From: Cellulomonas fimi
GTDB lineage: Bacteria > Actinomycetota > Actinomycetes > Actinomycetales > Cellulomonadaceae
Assembly: GCF_028583725.1 (NCBI RefSeq)
Contig: NZ_CP110680.1
Coordinates: 4,422,222 to 4,486,221, forward strand
Direction: 5' to 3'
Length of the DNA stretch: 64,000 bases
The notes under the pieces were generated by a model that was given only the letters and a program-made list of their open reading frames with translations, was not told the DNA's origin and did no database searches. Below, one piece after another: positions 9,401-17,800 of the stretch (within the stretch, counting starts at the first letter, position 1; the number at the start of each line of letters is the position of its first letter). The position numbers and the translations under genes are program-made.

Positions 9401-9954
9401 CCGAGGTTGAGCTCCGCGTTGTAGGCGAGACCCGCGTACGTGAGGTTCGAGGACCCGGCGAGCGCCGCCTGAGCGGCGCCGTCTTCGACGAGATACGTCT
9501 TGCCGTGGAGGAACCCACGCACATACCGACGTACCTCGACCTTCGCAATGCCGCTGGGGTCCACTGACTCGAGCCACTGGACCATCCGCCGCGCCTCCTG
9601 AGTCGGCGTGTAGTCGAACCCCATCGTGTCGCGCTCGGCCTCGAGCCACGCCTGGTGACGGTCGAGGGCGGCGTCACGGCGCTCGACGGCGTCAGAGTCG
9701 CCAGCGTTGACCGAGCGGACAGACTCGGCATCCGGCTCGGCGCCGAGTAGCAACCGCACTCGCGGCGCCTTCTCTAGTTCGTCGGCAATGAGCACAAACC
9801 CTGCGGGGTTGACGTATGCCGTAGCGATCGCGACTGGCGGCGGAACGACCTTATTGTCTCGCGCCGAGCAGAGCAGCTCATTGACCTTGTCAGCAACCGT
9901 CTCGTGAAAGACACCATCCAGTGGATTTGTCGCGAAGTCGGGCAGACCAGTCAC
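6430..9954 (-). CDS. PLD-nuclease/SNF2-type helicase fusion of a two-gene modification-helicase system
   Basis: An 1174-residue protein. Residues 20-210 form a phospholipase-D-like nuclease domain with the motif H150-G-K152 and, 14 residues on, GSSNLT; one HKD motif implies a dimeric active site. Residues 255-1000 form an SF2 SNF2-like helicase: DEVGLGKT at 279-286 (K285), VVVDEAH (DEAH 365-368), LLTATPVNNS, and a C-terminal RecA domain with ITTDVLAEGVN-like and RHGRVDRIG motifs. The GTG start at 9954 overlaps the methylase stop as GTGA, so the two proteins are made together. Helicases of this kind accompany adenine methylases in DISARM class 1 (DrmD/DrmMI) and related restriction systems. 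No drmA, drmB or separate drmC gene is present here. The likely role is ATP-driven attack on unmodified incoming DNA. Confidence 0.8.
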   Translation of the reverse strand: MTGLPDFATNPLDGVFHETVADKVNELLCSARDNKVVPPPVAIATAYVNPAGFVLIADELEKAPRVRLLLGAEPDAESVRSVNAGDSDAVERRDAALDRHQAWLEAERDTMGFDYTPTQEARRMVQWLESVDPSGIAKVEVRRYVRGFLHGKTYLVEDGAAQAALAGSSNLTYAGLAYNAELNLGTMGGTHAAAKVSEWFDHYWARSEPYDLAGLYGRLWDPHAPWTIYLRMLWELYGSAIAEEEPNSRTLLGLTEFQADGVARMERLLDENGGVLVADEVGLGKTYLAGEVIARASANRQRVLIVAPAALVTSMWTPFLDDPRFSRWVDVYSYEKVRNQVDPTLSTFDASFAAKMDDYSLVVVDEAHNLRNAGAQRSGAIDSVIAAGASPKKVVLLTATPVNNSLADLETLVKYFIRDDARFAGIGIPSIKKYIRAAQDVDPANLTPEHLFDLMDQVAVRRTRKFVKEHYPNQTITGPDGKPTTLRFPQAKPRRIDYPIDDEGVALIDAMVYALDDPTDPHRPNAWSQRVVDPDRLMLARYLSSWYTLAHDLETYQITNVGLLRSGLLKRLESSPEALAASLERMIGSHEAFLAALAGGWVLTGDSLADWTSSDSDDLDAFVETLDADKRPDAAADYHLAELTADVTSDIELLRRLHALTQGVVTTSERKSMELTVAISAGVDAVDPTDSRLMSKVGALVVELARIAEAARRIDARGVSGRDRRKVVIFSAFADTVIPVHDAVVAAINAAPAGSPLSDYRERVAEPIMGAYAKTLARGATGGVDQGGRAAVIGSFAPETASERVGGKPVHEDRFDILFTTDVLAEGVNLQQAGQMINYDLPWNPMRIVQRHGRVDRIGSRHDYVHLGLFFPSRRLDEMLRLEETIDRKLALADAAVGVGDVLPGRVSGREINFHDAAAMDEFARLLDNGGSSASLSGEEYRRRLFDAVQVDATMKSDVLALPYGSGAGFVSENVRGNGFVFCVRIGAEAKPWFRYVAADDVWNVRRSAAGVPLVSSDTLISLRVADPVATNRDRWLPEDVYARAFAAWSVARDDVYDTWTGMTDPNAFEPDVPAAFRDATELIRAHGRYLDREAKTALLRRLRSVPPVKVARAVRRALTEGRTAEEQIAKVTEVLDAAGVVAAPLREPLPAVEKHEVRLVAWMAVKGELAPSD

Positions 9955-12900
9955 GCCTTGCCTCCATCGATTAGGGGCACAAACGGGCTCATCGCCGAGA
10001 GCTGCCGCCGCGCCGATCCGGACGTCAGGGCGGACTCAAGGAGGCCGCGGTATTCGAGGGACACGGAGTCGCGCGAGTCCTTGAAGTCTTCGAAGACGAC
10101 GGCGAGTTCGTCTGGCGTGATGCCGAACCCGAGCGCCGCCGTCGCATCGATGAGGACTCGCATGTCGGTCGCCGACATAGCGCCAAGTTCACTGTTCGGG
10201 GTCAGGGCGATCCGCCCGGGAAGTTGAGTGCACCCAAAGCGAAACGTCAGCTCAGCTGTCAGTGCGGCGACCCGACCTACCGTTTCGGCATCCCACGCCG
10301 GGAGCCTGAGCCCGTTGACAATCCTCGCGCCAACGTGGCGATCGACCAATCGACGGGCCCACCAGTCCGCAACGATTGAGTTCATGTACCCGAGCAGAGC
10401 GAGCTTCTCCCTCGTCTCCGTGGCGTCCGGATGCGCGACTCCATGCGAGTAGCCAGTCGAATACAGGTAGCCGCGCTCTGGCAACGCCGCAGCGATTATT
10501 GTCCGCGAATCGTCGCTTCGCGAAGGGAACCTGTAGGTGATCAGTGGATGCGACTCATCGAGCGCTGCCACGCCGTTCGCCACGATCAATCCACGGCCGG
10601 GGTTGGCCGCCGCGAGAGCCGGCGGGTCGTTCACCCACTTCTGGATCGGATCGTCCGCAATCGCGAAGGGATCAACATGGCGTGTCATCAAGACGCCCCA
10701 GGCCGCGGGGGCCGACTTTGAGGTCGTAGCGAACGCCTTGTGCCGCCCGGATCCGGAAAAATCCCACTGGCCTGAGTTGCTCTTGCCTTCAACCCATGCG
10801 CTGCCGCTGGATAGAGTCGGCCTGTTGCGGATCTTGTCGAAGACGACTCGACCTCCGGCATCGTCAAACCACGGGACCATCATCGTCTCGGACAGTTCGG
10901 CGAGTTGGTCCCGCGAAAACTCGATTGCCTGAGCCTCCTCGAAAGCAAGAAGATCGGCGCCCGACCCGACGACACCAACCCGGATCGGCAGCCCTTTGAG
11001 CGGTGACGCGTTGAGCAGGACCACTGCATATCTGCTGTCGACCCCTTCGAAGAGCCACTCGCCTTTGTTCCGTCCCTGAACAAGGAGCGCGTCGCGGAGG
11101 TCAAAGAGCTCCGCTCTCAAGGTCTTCCAGCCAGCCAGCACTGTGAACTGACGAGGTAGGACGAGCGCGACTTCGCCGTCGCGGTTTCTGGCAACCTTGA
11201 GCGCTCGCTCCAAGAAGAGTTGAGCCAGCTCAAGGTGCGTACCACCTCGCCATTGGAACGCGGTCTTGAAGAACTCCTGGAGCGCCTCTCGCTCCAAGCG
11301 TTCGGCGTCCTCGACCGCTGCATCCACCGGGCGCAGCAACCTGAGATCTTCGATTCGAGCGGTTCGCCGGCCAGCCGAGAGTGCGTGCAAGCCAGGATCA
11401 CGGACGGCCCAGAAGGACGTCGACTCATGTCGCACTTTGTCCCACGGAGGGTTTCCAAGAACGACGTCAAAACCAGGATCCTCCCGAAGGAATACCTCAG
11501 GAAACAGAACCGGCAGGTTCGCGGGCCGAAGCGGTGCGACGATCTCCGAGGGCGTGCGGTCTTCGGTAAGGCGTCGCAGCGTTGCCTGGGTCGTGATGTG
11601 CGTGGTCCAGGCACCCATGCGGATCGCGATTGCGGCATCAAAGAGTCGCGCGATGGGAGTGGACGCCTCGCGCGCGGCAGCAAGTTGCGTCGCCGCGGCC
11701 TCGACCTCCGCCTTCGTCGCCTCGGACGCATTCGCGACGTCGAGGAGCAGTGGGGTGACTCGGTCGAGGTGCTCGCGCAGCAGTGCCCGGATCGCGGCCT
11801 TGTAGCCGACGCTCGCCTTCGCCCTCGGGCGCTTCGGCGCCAGCGCGGACTCGTGCTGAACGTCGCCGAACAGAGCTTCCTGCTCGAAGTCCAAGGAGTC
11901 GGCGGCTTCGCCGGGCTCAACCGCCAGGGTGGTCTCCGCAACCTTGGCGAGCGCATCGACGGCCTCGTCCACTGTGCCGATTCCCGTGAGCGAGTTGGAA
12001 CAGACGAGCCCGTGGTCGAGGTTCGACATCGGCAGGCCGGGCACGAAAGTGTGAATCCACAGGGCGAGACGGGCAAGCTCTACGGCCATGAGGTTGATGT
12101 CGAGACCGTAGATGCAGCGGCGCGCGATCTGGCGACGAAGCAGACCTACCTCGTCGACGTCGAGCTTGGCGACGTCGTCGCTGCCGAGTGCCTCCTTAGC
12201 TACCTCCGCGAGGCGACGCAGTTCCTCGGTGACCCCGGGGACGGAGTGCTGGGTGAGGAACGTGCGCATGAGCGCCTCGATCTTGTCGATCGCTGCGACG
12301 AGGAAGTGGCCGGACCCCATGGCGAGGTCGGCGACGCGGAAGTCGAAGAAGTCGCGAGCCGCGGCCGCGGCGTCGCCCGCACTGAGGTGTGCGGCGATGC
12401 GGTCGAGGTGCTTCGTGAGCGCCGGGACGATCGAACGCTCGACGAGGTGGTCGACGACGACCTTCGGGGTGAAGTACGAGCCGGTCGCCTTCCGCTCGCC
12501 CGATGCCGAATGGAAGTACACGCCGCCCGCACCTACGAGCACGCGGTCGCCGTCCTGCGCGGGAACCCAGGCGCCCTTGGCGTCCTCGGTGAGATCCTGG
12601 TCTGCTCGCGAGAGCGACGACTCGAGGAGGCCTTCGTAGATGGTGCCGAACTCGCGCACCGACAGGGAGCGGAAGTCGACGAGGCCGTCCGTGCCGTCCT
12701 CGGTGCGATCGACGAGAAGTGAGCGAAGCACCGGCGCGAGAACCCGGTCGGGTAGTTCGATGCTCGCGATGAGCGCACCGTCAGGCGAGCGGTCAGCGTC
12801 GGAGGCGAACAGTCCGCCGTTGTATGCCGGGACCTGCCAGAGCGGTTGACCTTTGTCGATCGCGAGCCAGACCTGCTCCAGGTCGCGCCAGAGGATGGGC

Positions 12901-14102
12901 GCATCACCAAACACGAGCTCACCGGCGTCGAGCAGACGGCGCCCTTGGCTCTTGAGCGAGTTGGCGTCGAAGCCTTCGTTACGGCCCGCAGGCAGCAGGC
13001 CCCGATCTTCGGCGTATGCCTGGAACAGGAGCCGAAAGAGGATGCGAAGCGTCACCTGGTACGCCGTCGCCAGGCCATCGGCATCGAGCGCTCGACCTTG
13101 CTTTGCGAGCTGGTGGGCGACCTCGACAGCGACCGGCGGCACCACCTCGCCATAGACGCGTTCGCGGAGCCGCTTGCCCAGCTCTGTTGCGTAGCGAGCG
13201 GAGTCGGCGAGAATCTGGTCCGTACTGCCGTCGGTCGCGAGCGCCGCGGCGGAGAACACGAGCGGGAGCAGGGCCGCGTGGTCGGCGTCGATGGTCGCAA
13301 GATCGATCTCGAAGTACGTTTCCGTCTGGCCCTTGGCGCCCACACCGACGCCGTCGCGGCCCGGGTAGAGCCGGATCTGGTCCTTGCGGATCACCACCAG
13401 CCACGGGATCTCCTGCTGCTGGGCGATCGCGAGACCGTAGGCGACCGGCGATCCGCTGAGCCGAGCCGACTTCTGGTCGAACTGCTCAGTCGCGTCGATC
13501 AGGACCGCCACGGCACGTGGGCGGTGATCGTCGCTCGCGAGGAGAAGCGCGCTCGACGTGTGGCGAGTCGCGTGGAACCCGAGCGACTGAATGAGGTTGG
13601 TATCCCGCTTGGTCAGGATCGCGCGGCCGGCCTCCCCAAGTGACGCCCAGTCCGGACGCCTGGGCAGGTTCGCCGTGAGGTGGTGGGTCGCAAAGAGGCC
13701 GGAGTTGGTGAAGCCCGCCGCCGTCGACTCCTGTGCCTTCCGAAAGTTGGCGAGCCGTTCTGAAGCGCGTTCGACGTCCGGCTCCGCCAGCGCAGACTGA
13801 AGCTGCCGCTGCGCCGCCTCGACCGGCAGTTCGACGGTCGCAGCCTGCGGGTCTGGACCGAACAGGTAAGCGGTGTCGCCGTGTGTGACCGCGACGACGA
13901 GGGTGATCTGACGACGACCCCTTCGCGCCGTGTAGAGCTCGCGAAGCGCGGACCGAGACGGGGCAGCGGCGGCCTCCGCTGTAGCAACCTGGAGACTGCC
14001 GAGCCCATCCGCGTCGGGGCCGAGGAATACGGCCTGCGGCGTGATCCCCGCGGCCGCCTCGGGCTGAGTCCATGGCACGCGCCGGTCCGCATCGAGCTGC
14101 AC
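9951..14102 (-). CDS. Eco57I/N6-adenine DNA methylase subunit of the two-gene defence system
   Basis: A 1383-residue protein. The N-terminal about 300 residues include an alpha/beta region (AVAVLIDATEQFD ... IPWLVVIRKDQIRLYPG) like the N-terminal part of PglX/DrmMI-type methylases. The methylase core has motif I, DLAMGSGHF (592-600, SAM binding), and motif IV, NPPW (884-887, catalysis). The C-terminal part (about 900-1383) is probably target recognition. I see no obvious nuclease motif in it, so cleavage is probably supplied by the partner helicase. GTG 14102 is preceded by GGGGAGA at good spacing. It is the first gene of a two-gene operon with the helicase. Confidence 0.8.
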   Translation of the reverse strand: MQLDADRRVPWTQPEAAAGITPQAVFLGPDADGLGSLQVATAEAAAAPSRSALRELYTARRGRRQITLVVAVTHGDTAYLFGPDPQAATVELPVEAAQRQLQSALAEPDVERASERLANFRKAQESTAAGFTNSGLFATHHLTANLPRRPDWASLGEAGRAILTKRDTNLIQSLGFHATRHTSSALLLASDDHRPRAVAVLIDATEQFDQKSARLSGSPVAYGLAIAQQQEIPWLVVIRKDQIRLYPGRDGVGVGAKGQTETYFEIDLATIDADHAALLPLVFSAAALATDGSTDQILADSARYATELGKRLRERVYGEVVPPVAVEVAHQLAKQGRALDADGLATAYQVTLRILFRLLFQAYAEDRGLLPAGRNEGFDANSLKSQGRRLLDAGELVFGDAPILWRDLEQVWLAIDKGQPLWQVPAYNGGLFASDADRSPDGALIASIELPDRVLAPVLRSLLVDRTEDGTDGLVDFRSLSVREFGTIYEGLLESSLSRADQDLTEDAKGAWVPAQDGDRVLVGAGGVYFHSASGERKATGSYFTPKVVVDHLVERSIVPALTKHLDRIAAHLSAGDAAAAARDFFDFRVADLAMGSGHFLVAAIDKIEALMRTFLTQHSVPGVTEELRRLAEVAKEALGSDDVAKLDVDEVGLLRRQIARRCIYGLDINLMAVELARLALWIHTFVPGLPMSNLDHGLVCSNSLTGIGTVDEAVDALAKVAETTLAVEPGEAADSLDFEQEALFGDVQHESALAPKRPRAKASVGYKAAIRALLREHLDRVTPLLLDVANASEATKAEVEAAATQLAAAREASTPIARLFDAAIAIRMGAWTTHITTQATLRRLTEDRTPSEIVAPLRPANLPVLFPEVFLREDPGFDVVLGNPPWDKVRHESTSFWAVRDPGLHALSAGRRTARIEDLRLLRPVDAAVEDAERLEREALQEFFKTAFQWRGGTHLELAQLFLERALKVARNRDGEVALVLPRQFTVLAGWKTLRAELFDLRDALLVQGRNKGEWLFEGVDSRYAVVLLNASPLKGLPIRVGVVGSGADLLAFEEAQAIEFSRDQLAELSETMMVPWFDDAGGRVVFDKIRNRPTLSSGSAWVEGKSNSGQWDFSGSGRHKAFATTSKSAPAAWGVLMTRHVDPFAIADDPIQKWVNDPPALAAANPGRGLIVANGVAALDESHPLITYRFPSRSDDSRTIIAAALPERGYLYSTGYSHGVAHPDATETREKLALLGYMNSIVADWWARRLVDRHVGARIVNGLRLPAWDAETVGRVAALTAELTFRFGCTQLPGRIALTPNSELGAMSATDMRVLIDATAALGFGITPDELAVVFEDFKDSRDSVSLEYRGLLESALTSGSARRQLSAMSPFVPLIDGGKA

Positions 14103-14280
14103 TGTTCTCGTCTCCCCGTAGCACGCGTGGTTCTAGCCGACAAGACCCTACCCACGACGATCGGCGCTCAGGCGGACCGCCACGTCGACTCGACGACGAT
14201 CACGACGCGGATCGGCTCGTCTCCCGCCTCCTCGACGTGCGAGCCCTGTGCCGCGGCCACAGTTCTCCGGGCTTGGCCGA

Positions 14281-14725
14281 ACTCACGACGGCGCGAGCTC
14301 AAGGGCGCGGGCGCCATCGTCGAGCCCGGGACGCAGGTGTGGGTGTGCGAGAACCCGCAGGTGTTGCAGGTCATAGCCCCCGAGCGTGTGGGCCACGTCG
14401 TGGTGTGCACCGCCGGGAACCCCGCGTCAGCGGGCTGGATGCTCCTGCGACAGGTCATGGCCGACGGTGGGCAGATCGCCTACCACGGCGACTCGACTGG
14501 GCGGGCGTCGCGATCGCGGGCCGGGTCATCGCCGCCGGTGCGCGCCCGTGGCGAATGAACGGGAACGACTACGCGACTGCGCTGCCGCGTGCCGGCGGGC
14601 AGTTGCTCACCGAGTCACCCGTCGCCACGCCGTGGGACCCGCAGCTGGCGGTGCTGATGAGACATCTCGAGGTGGCCGTGCACGAGGAGGCGCTACTCGG
14701 CGTCCTGCTGGCCGACGTGCGCTGA
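14281..14725 (+). pseudogene. Frameshifted remnant of a TIGR02679/DUF2399 (JetD-like, type III Wadjet) gene
   Basis: Two plus-strand frames together encode a recognisable C-terminal half of the TIGR02679 family. The first reads VWVCENPQVL, VVVCTAGNP and IAYHGD; the second continues DWAGVAIAGRV, ARPWRM and VHEEALLGVLLADVR. The switch lies near 14494, where one base is missing in what should read GD-F-DW, the TOPRIM DxD metal site. The N-terminal half is absent. TIGR02679 is the nuclease-type subunit of the TIGR02677-02680 condensin cassette; none of its partners is present here. Confidence 0.7.
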
Positions 14726-14800
14726 GCCCCCACCGTCGTCGCCCTGAGGTGAGCGGCTGGTGACGCTGTTGTAGGGGTCACTGCGGACACACACGGCGGC

Positions 14801-14834
14801 GTACTTAAAGTATCGAAGCGCGATTCTCAAACTA
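14801..14834 (+). repeat. Right copy of AT-rich direct repeat flanking the helicase/methylase module
   Basis: Matches 26 of 34 bases of the copy at 6201-6234. It lies just past the JetD-like remnant and 38 bases before the 3' end of dnaB, so it marks the junction between accessory and core sequence. Confidence 0.55.
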
Positions 14835-14872
14835 AATTGCATCTCGACAGCATCTCGACGCTCGCCAGCGCG

Positions 14873-17800
14873 TCACGCCTGCATGTCGACGAAGCGCGAG
14901 TAGTGCCCCTGGAATGCGACGGTGATGGTGTCGGTCGGGCCGTTTCGGTGCTTGGCGACGATCAGGTCGGCCTCGCCCGCGCGCGGGGACTCCTTCTCGT
15001 AGGCGTCCTCGCGGTGCAGCAGGATCACCATGTCCGCGTCCTGCTCGATGCTGTTGTGGACGGCGATGCCGTTGGCGACGAAGTTGTGGGTGCCGAGGAC
15101 GGTCGCGTCGAAGACGGGCTGCTCCCCCATCGGCTCGATCGCGACGACCTCGTCCCACAGCAGGTCGTTGACCGCCATGATCTCCAGGTCCTCGCTGCCC
15201 AGGACCTCGGCGATGCGGCCCAGTCGCTGCCGTGACGGCGCGTGCTTCCACATCGTCGACCCGCAGAACTGCGTGCCCATCGCAGCGGCGAGCTCGCGGT
15301 GCGTCATGCCGTTCTCGACGAGCAGCTCACGCACGTCGTCCCACACCTGGCGCGGCACGGTGTCGACATTCGGGTTCCCCGTCTTCGCCCGCACGATCTC
15401 GAGCAGACGCTCCGCCTGGAGGCCGCGCGCGCCGTGCACGCCGATCTCCTGGAGGAACCGTCGCTGGTCGTCGACGCCGGAGACGTCGAGCGTGTACCCG
15501 TCGCGATAGCCGGCCTTCGGAGTCGCTCTCCGGACGCGCGTCGAGATGCCGAAACGCAGCAGGAGCCGGGACAGGTCGTCGACGAGCCGGCGGGACGTCG
15601 ACGCGTAGTAGATGCGACCACCCTGACCGTTCGCGTTGACCGTCACCGAGCCGTCGGTCGCCCAGATGTGCCGGAGGAAGAGCGCGATCTGCTCCTTCGG
15701 CAGGTGGAAGACGTCCGTGGGGACGAACTTCTCGTGGCTGCGCGCACCGAAGAGGCCGAAGTCGTCGAGCCACTCGGCGATCGGGTTCCGCTTGCCGCGC
15801 GCCAGTCGGTACGGCGCGGGCAGGCGCAACGTCGTGACGCGCGCTGTGGCGTACTCGTCGCGGATCGGCGTGATGCCGAACGCCGTCGCGGCGTCCGAGA
15901 CGGCCGACAGGTTCGCCTCGTCGATCGAGGCGTACCGCACCGGCTGCCGCTTCACGAACGACCCGTCGCCCAGCAGGTGCGCGAGCATCACGACCTTGCG
16001 GTCGTCCCACGCCGCGCGCTGCTCGGGCCCGGGCACGTGCCGCGGCACACCGAGCCGGGATCCGACCTCGAGCTCGCCGAGCGGAGTCCACCCCTCGTAG
16101 GTGAGGAACGGGTGGTTAGCCGTCGCCGTGACCTCCTTGCCGGAGGCCAGCCGCAACCGGTACACCGGCTTCACGCCGGTCGGGAAGACGTGGGTCATGT
16201 GGCGGCGGACGTACTGCAGCCGCTCGTCGAGCGCCCAGACGGGCACGTCCGTGGCGCCCAGCGCGTAGAGCTCGCCGAGCGTCGTCTCCGCCCCGGTGTC
16301 CGCACGGAGGATCCGCGTGTCCTCGGTGAGGCAGCCGGACTCGCGCAGGTCGCTCATCTGCGGCTTCTTGTCCGTGCGCTGCTCAGGGCCACGGTTCAGC
16401 TGCGAGATCGCGATGACCGGGACCTCGAGCTCCTTCGCCAGGAGCTTGAGCGCGCGGGAGAACTCCGAGACCTCCTGCTGACGCGACTCGACGCGCTTGC
16501 CCGATGTCATCAGCTGGAGGTAGTCGATGATGACGAGCTTGAGGTCGTGCCGCTGCTTGAGCCGCCGCGACTTCGCGCGGATCTCCATGAGCGACATGTT
16601 CGGCGAGTCGTCGATGAACAGCGGCGCCTCGGAGATCTTGCCCATGGTCGCGGCAACCTTGGCCCAGTCGTCCTCGCCCATCTGGCCGGTGCGCATCTTC
16701 TGCAGGTGCACGCGCGCCTCGGCGGACAGCAGACGCATCGTGATCTCGTTGCGGCTCATCTCGAGCGAGAACACGACGGACGTCATCCCGTGCTTGATCG
16801 ACGCCGACCGAACGATGTCGATGCCGAGCGTCGAGTTGTGCGTCGGGATCATCGACCGGCTCGCGAGGTACAGGTGCGAGTCGTGATCGATCTGCACGCA
16901 CCGCACAGGCACGGACTCGATCGGCTCGACCGACACGACTCGGCGACTCCGGCGGACGACCTGCCGCGCCGCCTTGTGGTCGAGGTGCTTGTCGGCGTGC
17001 AGGAAGACGTCGTCGTCGGCTGCGAACCGAAGACCGTCCGGCCCGGCGTCGACCTGGTAGCCGAGCGAGTGGACCAGTTCAGCGACGTCACGGAGCAGCG
17101 CCTCGTGACCGTCGACGCGGATCGTTCCGTCGGACTCGACGGCCCCGATCGCGTCCAGCACTCCGGCGAGCAGGTCGCGACGCTGTCGCTCCGCTGCGCG
17201 CAGGTACGACGTCGGGATGCGGTCCGCGTCGGTGTCGCCGCCTCGACCGCCACGGCCCGCGACCCGCATCGCGACCTCGTCGTCGACCTCCGCAGTGCCG
17301 ACGGCCGCCGTGACGCCGACGACGTACGGGTCTGCGGGAAGGTCGGCGTCCGGGAGCACGAGCGGGCGCGCGTGCTCCACGCGGACCACGGCCGCGACCT
17401 CGCTGTCGAGCGCGCGGTGGATCGCCTCGGTGGTCTGGATGCCCGTGGTGCCGTCGGTGCGCGTCTCCCACTCGTGCTGGGCGTCGGCGACGATCGTCGT
17501 GCCGTCGTCGAACGTGACGCGGTAGCAAGGGCGGCCGGTCATCGCGGGGGTCGCGGCGACCACCTGGGTCGGCGTGCCGTCGGCGGCGATCAGCCAGTCG
17601 CCGACGGCGACCTCACCCATCGTCGTCCAGCCGGTCGGCGTGGGCAGCGGCGTGTCGAGGGCAAGCGCCTTGCCGATGGCCGGACGGGCGGCGACGACGA
17701 TCATCTGCCCGGGGTGCAGGCCGTTCGTCAGGCGGTCGAGGTCCGAGAATCCCGTGGGGACGCCGATCATGCCCTCGCCACGGTGGCCCGCTGCCTCGAT

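Noticed and set aside
13881..14558. A 225-codon plus-strand ORF
   Set aside because: Its first half is antisense to the methylase start; only the C-terminal part is homologous, as part of the JetD-like relic.
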